Assembly (NCBI GenBank): GCA_937871505.1
Contig: CALMPF010000034.1
Location: 48,926 to 112,925 of the forward strand
DNA: 64,000 nt
Direction of reading: 5' to 3'
Source of the DNA: an uncultured Planctomycetia bacterium
GTDB lineage: Bacteria; Planctomycetota; Phycisphaerae; Phycisphaerales; SM1A02
Numbering within the stretch: position 1 is the first letter of the stretch; every line of letters starts with the position of its first letter. A program made the translations under genes and the position numbers. This document shows, piece after piece, positions 51,847 to 59,634 of the stretch. The notes beneath the pieces were generated by a model. The model saw nothing but the letters and a program-made list of their open reading frames with translations. It was not told the DNA's origin and made no database searches.

Positions 51847-53154
51847 TCACTCCGCCGGCAGCACGACGCCGCGAACCTCGCCGAGGCTGAGCGTGCGGGC
51901 GCCGCGCTTGACGCAGCTCGCGCGCATGATGACCTCGTCGCCGTCCTCAAGCCATGTCCGCTTGGTGCCGTCGGGAAGCTTGATCGGCTTCTCGCCCTTC
52001 CATGTGCGTTCGAGCAGGCAGCCGCGTTCGTCGTCGTCCTTGCCCGAGATCGTCCCGCTCGCGACGAGATCCCCCGGACGCAGATTGCATCCCGAGGAGC
52101 TGTGGTGCGCGATCATCTGCGCGAAGGTCCAGTAGAGCTCCTTCGCATTCGACGTCGAGACGACGATCGGATCGAGTCCCTTCTCGCGCATCGCGGCGCT
52201 CGAGAGCAGCACCTCGAGCCGGATGTCGAGGGAGCGGTCCTCCTCGGCGACGAGGTAGGGAAGCGGCTTCGGATCCCCCTTGGCGCGCTTCGGAGGCGCC
52301 GCCAGGAACGGCTCCAGCGCGTGCCGCTGCACGACGAAGGGACTGATCGAGGTGGCGAAGTTCTTGCCGTTGAAGGGTCCCAGCGGCTGGTACTCCCAGC
52401 GCTGGATGTCCCGCGCCGACCAGTCGTTGACGAGGACGTATCCGAAGATGTGCCGCGTCGCCTCGCCGACGGGAATCCTCGTCCCGAGGGCGTTGCCCGT
52501 CCCGATGATGCAGCCGAGCTCGAGCTCATAGTCGAGGGCGGCGGAAGGGCCGAACTCCGGAGCCGCGCCCTCCTTCGCCACGCTCTGCCCCATCGGTCTG
52601 CGGATGGGCGTGCCGCCGAGGATCACCGAGCTGGCGCGGCCGTGGTAGCCCACCGGCATGTGCTTCCAGTTCGGCATCAGCGGGTTGTCGGGCCGGAACA
52701 TCGAACCGACGTTGGTGGCGTGGTGCAGCGAGGCGTAGAAGTCGGTGTAGTTGCCGATCTCCACGGGCATCGCGAACTCCGCCTTGTCGGCCGGGATGAT
52801 CGCCCGCTTGCGCCACCGGTTGCTCTCCCGGAGCGTCTCGCACGCTTCGGAGAGAAGCTCGGCGACGGACGCGCGGGCCTCGATCCACGCCGCCTCGCCG
52901 AGGGCGAGCAGCGGGTTCAGCGTCCGGCCGCAGAGGGCCTCGCCGACCACCGGGTCGATGGCGCGCATCAGGCCGGCCTCGACGCACTTCTTGACCTCGA
53001 GGATCACGTCGCCGATGGCGACGCCGAGGCGCGGCAGCTCCGAGGAGCCGGCGCGGCGGAACGAGCACCAGGGAAGCATCTGGATGGGGAACGCCGAGTC
53101 CTTCGCGTTGGCGGATTCGATCCAGCTGCGAAGCTGCGGATCAGTCGTATTCAT
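51847..53154 (-). CDS. fahA: Fumarylacetoacetase
   Basis: The 435-residue hydrolase splits fumarylacetoacetate into fumarate and acetoacetate, the last step of tyrosine degradation. It shows an N-terminal SH3-like part (IQMLPWCSFRRAGSSELPRL) and the catalytic FAH fold: YTDFYASLHHATNVGSMFR (catalytic His), KHMPVGYHGRASSVILGG, DYELELGCIIGTGNALG (metal acids), VLVNDWSARDIQRWEYQPLG and LVASGTISGKD. ATG 53154. Convergent with hmgA and the SMR gene; head of a minus-strand run after the unknown gene upstream. Confidence 0.95.
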   Translation of the reverse strand: MNTTDPQLRSWIESANAKDSAFPIQMLPWCSFRRAGSSELPRLGVAIGDVILEVKKCVEAGLMRAIDPVVGEALCGRTLNPLLALGEAAWIEARASVAELLSEACETLRESNRWRKRAIIPADKAEFAMPVEIGNYTDFYASLHHATNVGSMFRPDNPLMPNWKHMPVGYHGRASSVILGGTPIRRPMGQSVAKEGAAPEFGPSAALDYELELGCIIGTGNALGTRIPVGEATRHIFGYVLVNDWSARDIQRWEYQPLGPFNGKNFATSISPFVVQRHALEPFLAAPPKRAKGDPKPLPYLVAEEDRSLDIRLEVLLSSAAMREKGLDPIVVSTSNAKELYWTFAQMIAHHSSSGCNLRPGDLVASGTISGKDDDERGCLLERTWKGEKPIKLPDGTKRTWLEDGDEVIMRASCVKRGARTLSLGEVRGVVLPAE

Positions 53155-53208
53155 GCGTTGCTCACGAGACTCCCCGGAAGGGGCGGTCGCGCAGACCGCG
53201 CGGGCGTT

Positions 53209-54117
53209 TCAGGGCGATGAGGCTCCCGAGAGAAGGCCGAGCGCGCGGAGGTCCTCCACGGGCTCGTCGACGGAACAGGAGCCGAACGACCGGGCAAAGC
53301 GCTCCCGGGCGACGGCGAGCCGGTCGACCGGAATCACATGCCCGCAGATGGTCGCCGAGCTCTCGTCGAAGCGGAACGCCCCGGCGGAGGTCTCGGCGAG
53401 GATCGACTCGATCGCGGGGGAGTCGAGTCGATGCGTCCACGCCGCCGCAGCGGCGCAGAAGACGTTGAGGAAGCCGTGCATCTCCGCGCCGATGGCGGCA
53501 TCGTGCCGTCGGATCGGATGGTGGAGTCCGGCCGTGGCCTTGAACGGGACTCCCGCCGCGGCAGAGCGCTCGATGAACGACGCGAGCGTTCCGATCGACG
53601 GAAACGCGGCCGGCGTCAGGCCGCCGGTGCGGACCTTCGCCGAGGCGTCCTCTCCGGCGAGCGCCGCGATCAGGCCGCGCGGATCGCCGTCGAGGCCGAT
53701 CTCGAAGCAGGGATGCAGGCCTTCGGGGATCACATCGAGCGCCTGCTCGATCGACGCGGCCGAAGCGGCGCGGAGCTCGATCATGTCGACCGTCGCCGAC
53801 CCTCGGTCGGCGTGCCTGGCGTTGAAGGCGAAGATCGCGTCGATCTCGGCATCGAGCGCCGGCGCTCCGGCGTCCGCGACCAGCGCCGTGATCCGCCAGA
53901 GGGCGTCATCCTCGGCGGTCGGAAGGAGCGCCTCCGCCGCTGACTCGAACTCGGAGAGGCGCGCCGCGGGAACGACGAGGCGCGAGAGCATCCACGACTC
54001 CGCGGCGCGGAGGTGCTCGTCGAACTTCCGCACCGTGGTGGCCATGTCATGCCGCGCCGGCGGAAAGAGCCCCGCGTAGTCGATGATCGAGTCGAGAAGG
54101 ACGCGCAGCGCGTGCAT
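53209..54117 (-). CDS. Conserved protein of unknown function, upstream of fahA
   Basis: A 302-residue soluble protein from ATG 54117. Its start, MHALRVLLDSIIDYAGLFPP, and ESWMLSRLVVPAARLSEFES look strongly conserved, as do DMIELRAASAASIEQALDVI, FEIGLDGDP and FKATAGLHHPIRRHDAAIGA, MHGFLNVFCAAA. The chain has the look of an alpha/beta barrel (repeating strand-helix units, with FKATAGLHHP like a catalytic strand end). I remember similar hypothetical proteins in planctomycetes and cyanobacteria but no function. It lies 54 bases before fahA on the same strand. Confidence 0.65.
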   Translation of the reverse strand: MHALRVLLDSIIDYAGLFPPARHDMATTVRKFDEHLRAAESWMLSRLVVPAARLSEFESAAEALLPTAEDDALWRITALVADAGAPALDAEIDAIFAFNARHADRGSATVDMIELRAASAASIEQALDVIPEGLHPCFEIGLDGDPRGLIAALAGEDASAKVRTGGLTPAAFPSIGTLASFIERSAAAGVPFKATAGLHHPIRRHDAAIGAEMHGFLNVFCAAAAAWTHRLDSPAIESILAETSAGAFRFDESSATICGHVIPVDRLAVARERFARSFGSCSVDEPVEDLRALGLLSGASSP

Positions 54118-54350
54118 GTCGGTCGTGACGGCTCTCCTCCAGCGTGCAGGGCGTTCCCTCCCCTGGCTCAGGAAGGCGTCGAGTGTAGCGGAGGGCGCGG
54201 CCTCTGCGGCGGGCGGCCCGCACGTTTCGCCGCTTCCCCCGGAACGGGGCCGGACGTCAGGCAGCGACGGCGTCGCGGAGCCGAACGCGCCGGCACCGAA
54301 GTTCGCGCCGTCACGCTCGGCTCCGCCCCGGGGACTCGGCCGCCCCGGCC

Positions 54351-55397
54351 TCACCCCTTCTCGGCGAGGAGCGCCGCCCGCGCGGACTCCAGCTCCGCCC
54401 GCTTCGCCTCCGAGACCTCCGGCGGTCGGAGCTTCAGGCCCTGGATCGAGCGCGCGATCACGCGGGCCACGACGGCGCGCATGATCCCCTTGCGATCGGC
54501 GGGGACGATGTACCACGGCGCCCAGGGAGCGCTCGTCGCGGTGATGGCCTTCTCGTAGACCTTCATGTAGTCGTCCCAATGTCCGCGCTCGCGCACGTCT
54601 GAGGGGGAGAACTTCCAGTTCTTCTCGCGCTCGTCGAGCCGATCGAGGAAGCGCCGCCGCTGCTCCGCGCGGGAGACGTTCAGGAAGAACTTGAGCACCA
54701 GCGTCCCGTTCTCGGCCAGGTGCCGCTCGAAGGCGTTGATGTCCTCGAGGCGACGCCGCCAGAACTCGCCGTCGCGGCGGCCCGGAGGCAGACCCGTCCC
54801 CTCGAGGAGCTCCGGGTGGACGCGCGTGACGAGCACGTCCTCGTAGTGGGAACGGTTGAAGACGCAGATCTCGCCGCGCCGGGGAACGGCGCGCCAGTAG
54901 CGCCAGAGCCACGTCCGCGCGAGGTCCTCGCGCGTCGGCTGCTTGAAGCTCTCGACGCGACACCCGGCCGGGTTGAGCCCCGACATCACGTGCTTGATCG
55001 TGCCGTCCTTCCCCGCAGCGTCCATCGCCTGGAGGACCACCAGAATCGAGTGCGTCGCGTTGGCCCAGAGCAGTTCCTGCGCGTCGGTCAGCACGACGAG
55101 GTTCCCTGCGAGGAAGCTGCGGGCGCGTTCCTTCGGATTGTCCTCCTCGATCCCCTCGATCCGCCCGTGCGGCTTCGGCGCCGTCTGCCGGCTCGCGACG
55201 CGCGCCTTCGACCCGGGCTTGACGAGGCACGTCCGGTCGATCAGGCGGTCGAGCTGCCGCAGTCCGGCTGCGGAGACCCTGAACGGGCTGGATCCGGACG
55301 GAACCTTGGCACGTTCTCCCGAGGCGCGAGGCTTGTCAGGGCTGGAGTCACGATCCGCTCCGCGATCCCCGCGACCGGCTTTGCCAGGCTTCGGCAT
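54351..55397 (-). CDS. ppk2: PPK2-family polyphosphate kinase
   Basis: A 348-residue PPK2 enzyme that transfers phosphate between polyphosphate and nucleotides. Walker A region VVLQAMDAAGKDGTIKHVMS, lid-proximal Arg/Lys FKQPTREDLARTWLWRYWRA, Walker B FNRSHYEDVLVTRV, and GTLVLKFFLNVSRAEQRRRF, then WKFSPSDVRERGHWDDYMKV. This single-domain form with a Lys/Arg-rich N-terminus resembles classes I and III; which nucleotide it prefers cannot be read. ATG 55397 has AAGGAG at good spacing. Confidence 0.92.
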   Translation of the reverse strand: MPKPGKAGRGDRGADRDSSPDKPRASGERAKVPSGSSPFRVSAAGLRQLDRLIDRTCLVKPGSKARVASRQTAPKPHGRIEGIEEDNPKERARSFLAGNLVVLTDAQELLWANATHSILVVLQAMDAAGKDGTIKHVMSGLNPAGCRVESFKQPTREDLARTWLWRYWRAVPRRGEICVFNRSHYEDVLVTRVHPELLEGTGLPPGRRDGEFWRRRLEDINAFERHLAENGTLVLKFFLNVSRAEQRRRFLDRLDEREKNWKFSPSDVRERGHWDDYMKVYEKAITATSAPWAPWYIVPADRKGIMRAVVARVIARSIQGLKLRPPEVSEAKRAELESARAALLAEKG

Positions 55398-55408
55398 TGT
55401 GCGCTCCT

Positions 55409-56047
55409 TCAGACCAGCCCTTCCTCGACCGCCCGCAGAACGGCCCGCGTCCGGTCTCGAACCCCGAGTTTGGAGAGTATCACGGAGACGTGGTTCTTGA
55501 CGGTCCCCTCGGCGAGCAGGAGCGCCTCGCCGATCTCGCGATTGCTCAGGCCCGCCGAGAGCAGGCGCAGGACCTCGATCTCGCGCATCGTGAGCTGCGG
55601 AGCGCGACGCCGGGCTTCCGGACGGGCCGGGCGCCGGAGGGCGTCGGCGACGCGCGTGGTTGCGGCGGGCCGCACCGCGGTCTCCCCGGCGGCGACCGAC
55701 TGAATCGCCGCGACGAGGTCGTCGAGCGCGGCGTCCTTCAGCAGGAATCCCCGCGCTCCGAGCGCCACCGCCTCGATCAGGGCCTCGTCGTCATCGAAGG
55801 TCGTCAGGACCAGGACGCGGGCGGCCGCACCCTCGTCGCGGAGGCGGCGGAGCGTGCCAAGACCATCGAGGACGGGCATCCGCAGGTCCAGCAGCAGGAC
55901 GTCCGGAGCGTGCCGGACGGCGAGCGCGATCGCCTGCTCCCCGTCGGCGGCGTCGAAGGCGACTGCGATTCCGTCGGCGTGCGTGAGGAGCGCGCGGAGT
56001 CCTTCGCGGACGAGGGCATGATCGTCGACGATCCCGACCCGGATCAT
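55409..56047 (-). CDS. LuxR/NarL-type response regulator
   Basis: A 212-residue two-component regulator. The receiver domain shows DDHALVREGLRALL (acidic pocket), the phosphorylated Asp in DVLLLDLRMPVLDGL, LTTFDDDEAL and LLKDAA. The C-terminal HTH is LTMREIEVLRLLSAGLSNRE, then IGEALLLAEGTVKNHVSVIL. ATG 56047 overlaps the stop of the histidine kinase gene (ATGA). Target genes unknown; ppk2, 11 bases downstream, may be co-transcribed. Confidence 0.93.
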   Translation of the reverse strand: MIRVGIVDDHALVREGLRALLTHADGIAVAFDAADGEQAIALAVRHAPDVLLLDLRMPVLDGLGTLRRLRDEGAAARVLVLTTFDDDEALIEAVALGARGFLLKDAALDDLVAAIQSVAAGETAVRPAATTRVADALRRPARPEARRRAPQLTMREIEVLRLLSAGLSNREIGEALLLAEGTVKNHVSVILSKLGVRDRTRAVLRAVEEGLV

Positions 56048-57495
56048 CGGCGGACCTCGGCGCTCGCGATCGCCCGCTCCCGCGCCCCCGGCGACGGACC
56101 GTCGTCATCGGGGCGGCGCTCTCGGTCGACGGGCTCGCCCTCGTGGGAAGCCGCCGCAACGTCGGGGACGGCGACGACGATCTCGATCCCGCCCGCGGCG
56201 CGGTCGCGCACCTCGAGCGTGCCGCCGATCTCGGCGAGGCGCTCGCGCATTCCCGCAAGACCCCGGCCGCCCAGAGCGCCGTCGCCCTTCCGGCCGACGG
56301 GCCTCGCGACCTCCCCGCTGACCGCCGGAGTGCCGCGCTCCGAACGGCGCCGCCCCTGCGCGATCGCGGCGCGGACGGTCGCTGCGACACCCCGTCCATC
56401 ATCGCCGACGACGAGGAGAGTCTCCTCTCGATCCGGTCGCTCGCCGCGGCGCAGCTCCACCTCCACGCAGGTCGCCCCCGCGTGGCGCCGTGCGTTGGTC
56501 ACCGCCTCCTGAGCGCAGCGGAGGAGCACCGCCGCGATGCCCGCCTCCGGCTCGATGAAACCGGGGCCGATCCTGAGCACGACCCGCGGCGCGATCCCGG
56601 GGATCTCCAGCGCCCGCAGCGCTGCGGCGAGATCGATCGCCGGCCCCGCCCGGAGATCGCTGACCGCGGCGCGGACATCCGCCAGCAGCAGCCGCGCCAG
56701 CGCTCGGGCCTGAAGGACCCGGGAGCGCGCCGGTTCGCCGCTCTCCAGCGCAGCGGCGTCGAGCTGCAGCCCGAGCGCGACGAGATGGTGCCCGAGGAGG
56801 TCGTGCAGCTCGCGCGAGATCCGCACCCGCTCTGCGTCGCGGATGCTCGACGCGAGAAGCGCCCGCGTCGAGCGCAGGTCGGCGACGATCGTCGCCAGCT
56901 CTTCGCGGAGCGCCCGCTCGCGCTCGGCGAGCCGGCCGAAACCGAGCATCCCGAGCTGAAAGGCGAAGTAGGCGCTCGCGGCCGTCCATGCGATCGCAGG
57001 CGACCATCCCGCGACGTAGATGCCGAGAAGCCCGGCCGACTGGAGCCCGATCCACGGCAGCGCGACGCCGAGCCGAAGCCCGCCAAGCTGCGCCGCCACC
57101 ACCACGAGAAGGACGCCGCTGGTCGCCACCCCGGGAAGCACGGTGGGAATCGCCCAGTTGGCCACCAGCGCCGCGATCGACTGAAGCGCGGTGAACGCGA
57201 GCCAGCCGCCGCCCGGAGCGCCCGGAACCCGTCGATCGCCGACTCCGCCGCGGTGTCGTCTCCAGCGGGAGCTCCCCGCCCAGCCGACGACGAACGCGCC
57301 GAAGGCGAGCCACCACAGAACGACCTCCCGCCCCAGCCCGGAGCGCTGCGTCGCGATCGCCACCGGCAGCGCCACCGCGACGAAGGCGGTCAGCGCGAGG
57401 ACGATCCCCCACGCCCCCCAGCGCGGGGAACGTCCTCCGCGCTCCGCGGGGTCGCCGTCGATCGTCTCTTCATCGCGTGGGCCATCGCCGTGCAT
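56044..57495 (-). CDS. Sensor histidine kinase (NarX/DesK type)
   Basis: A 483-residue membrane kinase partnered with the response regulator. Several hydrophobic segments fill the first 200 residues (WGIVLALTAFVAVALPVAIA, VVLWWLAFGAFVVGWAG, VLLVVVAAQLGGLRLGVALP, LLGIYVAGWSPAIAW). The HisKA_3 box RVRISRELHDLLGHHLVALG holds the phospho-His; the HATPase motifs are CAQEAVTNARRHAGA, VVGDDGRGVAA and GGRGLAGMRERLAEIGG. ATG 57495 is the first start consistent with coding; the longer open frame to 58185 is antisense-like. Signal unknown. Confidence 0.92.
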   Translation of the reverse strand: MHGDGPRDEETIDGDPAERGGRSPRWGAWGIVLALTAFVAVALPVAIATQRSGLGREVVLWWLAFGAFVVGWAGSSRWRRHRGGVGDRRVPGAPGGGWLAFTALQSIAALVANWAIPTVLPGVATSGVLLVVVAAQLGGLRLGVALPWIGLQSAGLLGIYVAGWSPAIAWTAASAYFAFQLGMLGFGRLAERERALREELATIVADLRSTRALLASSIRDAERVRISRELHDLLGHHLVALGLQLDAAALESGEPARSRVLQARALARLLLADVRAAVSDLRAGPAIDLAAALRALEIPGIAPRVVLRIGPGFIEPEAGIAAVLLRCAQEAVTNARRHAGATCVEVELRRGERPDREETLLVVGDDGRGVAATVRAAIAQGRRRSERGTPAVSGEVARPVGRKGDGALGGRGLAGMRERLAEIGGTLEVRDRAAGGIEIVVAVPDVAAASHEGEPVDRERRPDDDGPSPGARERAIASAEVRR

Positions 57496-57729
57496 CCTGA
57501 GCGAGTCTACCGATCTGCGATGCGCCCACCCCTGCCGGAAGTCATGCCGGAAGAGCCGGCCCGACTGAGCATGACTTCCGGCACTGCCGCGGCGCGTCAT
57601 CTGCTCGTAGGTTCTCCTCCGTGATGCGGGCGATCGTCGCCCTGCTTCGTCCCGAGTCGCACCCTGATCGTCGCGGCCGAGCGCCAGCGCGCCGTGCAGC
57701 CAGATCGACCGCGAGAGGAGACCGTGCCG

Positions 57730-59523
57730 ATGAGACTGAGAACGAGTGAGCCGCACCGGACCGCCGCCGAGCGTCCGCGCTTTGGACCCGAGAGCCGGCG
57801 CCCGACCAGCCCTGAGAGCGCTCGCGGCCCCCTTCCGCACCTCGCCGTGGCGGCGCTGGCGACGACGTCCGCCCTGCTCCTCGCCGCGGCCAGCGCGCCA
57901 CCGCCGGGCGACGCGAAGCCCGGCCCAGCCGCTCCCGAATCCACCCATCCGGCAGCGACACCACCCGCCGGCCTGCGCGACGCCACGCGTGCGCTCCCCC
58001 CGCTCCCGGCGGCGCCGGCGGAGCGACCCGGTCGCGTCGTCCCGCTCGGCCAAGAGCCTCCATTCCGCTGGGTGCCCACTCGCCCCGAGGTCGCCATCGC
58101 GGCGGAGCCGGGAGCGCCCGCACCCGCGGACGCCGACGGCGCGACCGGGAAGGCGGCCGCGCAGCGCCTCACGGTGCGCTACCACCGGACACCGGGAACC
58201 GCGTCGGGGACCGCCTTCCCGCTTCCGGCCTCGACGCTCGACGGGATCGACTCGATCGACCTGCGGCTCAGCGCCGATCCGGAACAGCGGCTGATCGTCG
58301 CCCTGACGGACTCGGAGGGTGTCGTCTGGTCGTTCCCGCCGCTCCGGGTGGGAGGCGCGAGCGCGGAGGCCACGCTACGGCTTGCGGAGCTCCGCCCCGA
58401 TCGCTGGCAGAACGCGGGCAAGACGATTCCAGCCGCGCCGGACCTGGCGTCGATGACGCTCCTCACGCTCTTGGACATCTCCGGGCACATGGGAGCTCCG
58501 GCGGTCGACTGCGCGTGGACGATCGACTCGTTCGAGCTTCGGGCCTCGAGCGCCGAAACGCATGCACCCGCAGATCGGCCGACTTCGGCCGCGGCGCCCT
58601 CCATCGCGCCCGAGCCCGCGGCGAGGACCGACGCCGCCCGCGCGTCGCGCGGCTCGGAGACTCCGACCGAACCGCGCCCTGCGGCTGCCGCGACCTCCGT
58701 CGAGGCGCAGCGGTCGTTCTTCCACGCTCTCCAGCACGCTCCCGATCAGCGCGCCGCCGCGATGGAGCTGCTCGCCGCGGTGGTCCGGGCCCAGCCGGAT
58801 GCCGGACGCCCGACGCTCCTGCTCGGTGCCGGGCATCTCTGGGCCGCGAGCGACATCGAGACTCCCGAAGCTGCCGTCGAGGGGCACCTTCGCGAGGCGA
58901 TCGCGCTCTTCGAGAGCGCGGCGAAGCTCCTGCCCGAGGATGACCGGATCGCAAGCTGGCTGCACTCGTCGAAGCACTTCCTCGCCAGGCGTCAGGGCCG
59001 CACCGCGGATGCCGACGCCCAGCTCGCGGCGCTCCGCGCCATCGCCGATGCGAGCCCCGCGTTTCACTCGGTCGCCTACGGCATCGTCGCCTTCGAGAGC
59101 CCGCGCGGCTCGCCCGCCTTCAACGACGCCGTCGCCTTCGCCCGGCGCGCCGCCCTCGCCGAACCCCGGCGCGGAGGCAACCTCGGGAACGACCACGGCG
59201 CAGCTCGCGCGGGCGCCGATGCCGAGCGCATCGGCAACGCCCCGCGCTGGCCATACACCGTGCAGGGATTCCTCGTCGGGGCGGCCGACCTCTTCGCGCG
59301 GAGCGGCGATCCGGGCGGGGCCGAAGAGCTGCTTCTCGCCGCCGCCGCACAGCCGGAGACCGGCGCCTGGCCGCACCGCTCCTTGATCGACGAGCGCCTC
59401 GACGCGCTGCGCGATCGCGTCCGGCGCTGGGCGGACGAGGATCCCTCCAACGATCCCGACTTCGCGTGGGCTGCGCGGAGCCCTCACGCCTGCGTGCTCT
59501 GTCACGCGACCGCGGGGCGATGA
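57730..59523 (+). CDS. Secreted or membrane-anchored protein with terminal CxxCH motif
   Basis: A 597-residue protein. ATG 57730 has AGGAG nine bases upstream (GTG 57724 in frame is too close). A twin-Arg-free N-terminus leads to a hydrophobic segment (LAVAALATTSALLLAAASA). A beta domain (SGTAFPLPASTLDGIDSIDL, RLIVALTDSEGVVWSFPPLR) resembles CIA30/carbohydrate-binding-like folds. The C-terminal half is TPR-like helices (AIALFESAAKLLPEDDRIAS and so on). It ends CVLCHATAGR, a CxxCH sequence that could attach one haem c if exported. Function unknown; perhaps an envelope electron-transfer or scaffold protein. Confidence 0.65.
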   Translation: MRLRTSEPHRTAAERPRFGPESRRPTSPESARGPLPHLAVAALATTSALLLAAASAPPPGDAKPGPAAPESTHPAATPPAGLRDATRALPPLPAAPAERPGRVVPLGQEPPFRWVPTRPEVAIAAEPGAPAPADADGATGKAAAQRLTVRYHRTPGTASGTAFPLPASTLDGIDSIDLRLSADPEQRLIVALTDSEGVVWSFPPLRVGGASAEATLRLAELRPDRWQNAGKTIPAAPDLASMTLLTLLDISGHMGAPAVDCAWTIDSFELRASSAETHAPADRPTSAAAPSIAPEPAARTDAARASRGSETPTEPRPAAAATSVEAQRSFFHALQHAPDQRAAAMELLAAVVRAQPDAGRPTLLLGAGHLWAASDIETPEAAVEGHLREAIALFESAAKLLPEDDRIASWLHSSKHFLARRQGRTADADAQLAALRAIADASPAFHSVAYGIVAFESPRGSPAFNDAVAFARRAALAEPRRGGNLGNDHGAARAGADAERIGNAPRWPYTVQGFLVGAADLFARSGDPGGAEELLLAAAAQPETGAWPHRSLIDERLDALRDRVRRWADEDPSNDPDFAWAARSPHACVLCHATAGR

Positions 59524-59570
59524 TGGCGACGAGCGCGTGCTCGCTCCAGCGCCGCTTCGCCGCCGCCGGG

Positions 59571-59596
59571 GCCTCCGGACGCGGCGTTCCGCTCCG
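59571..59596 (-). repeat. Dispersed repeat family B, diverged copy 4
   Basis: On the minus strand: CGGAGCGGAACGCCGCGTCC then GGAGGC. It lies between two convergent genes; TCCGGA core retained. Confidence 0.35.
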
Positions 59597-59634
59597 TCGA
59601 AGCTCGAGAGCCGCCGAAGGCGACGGGACTCGCC

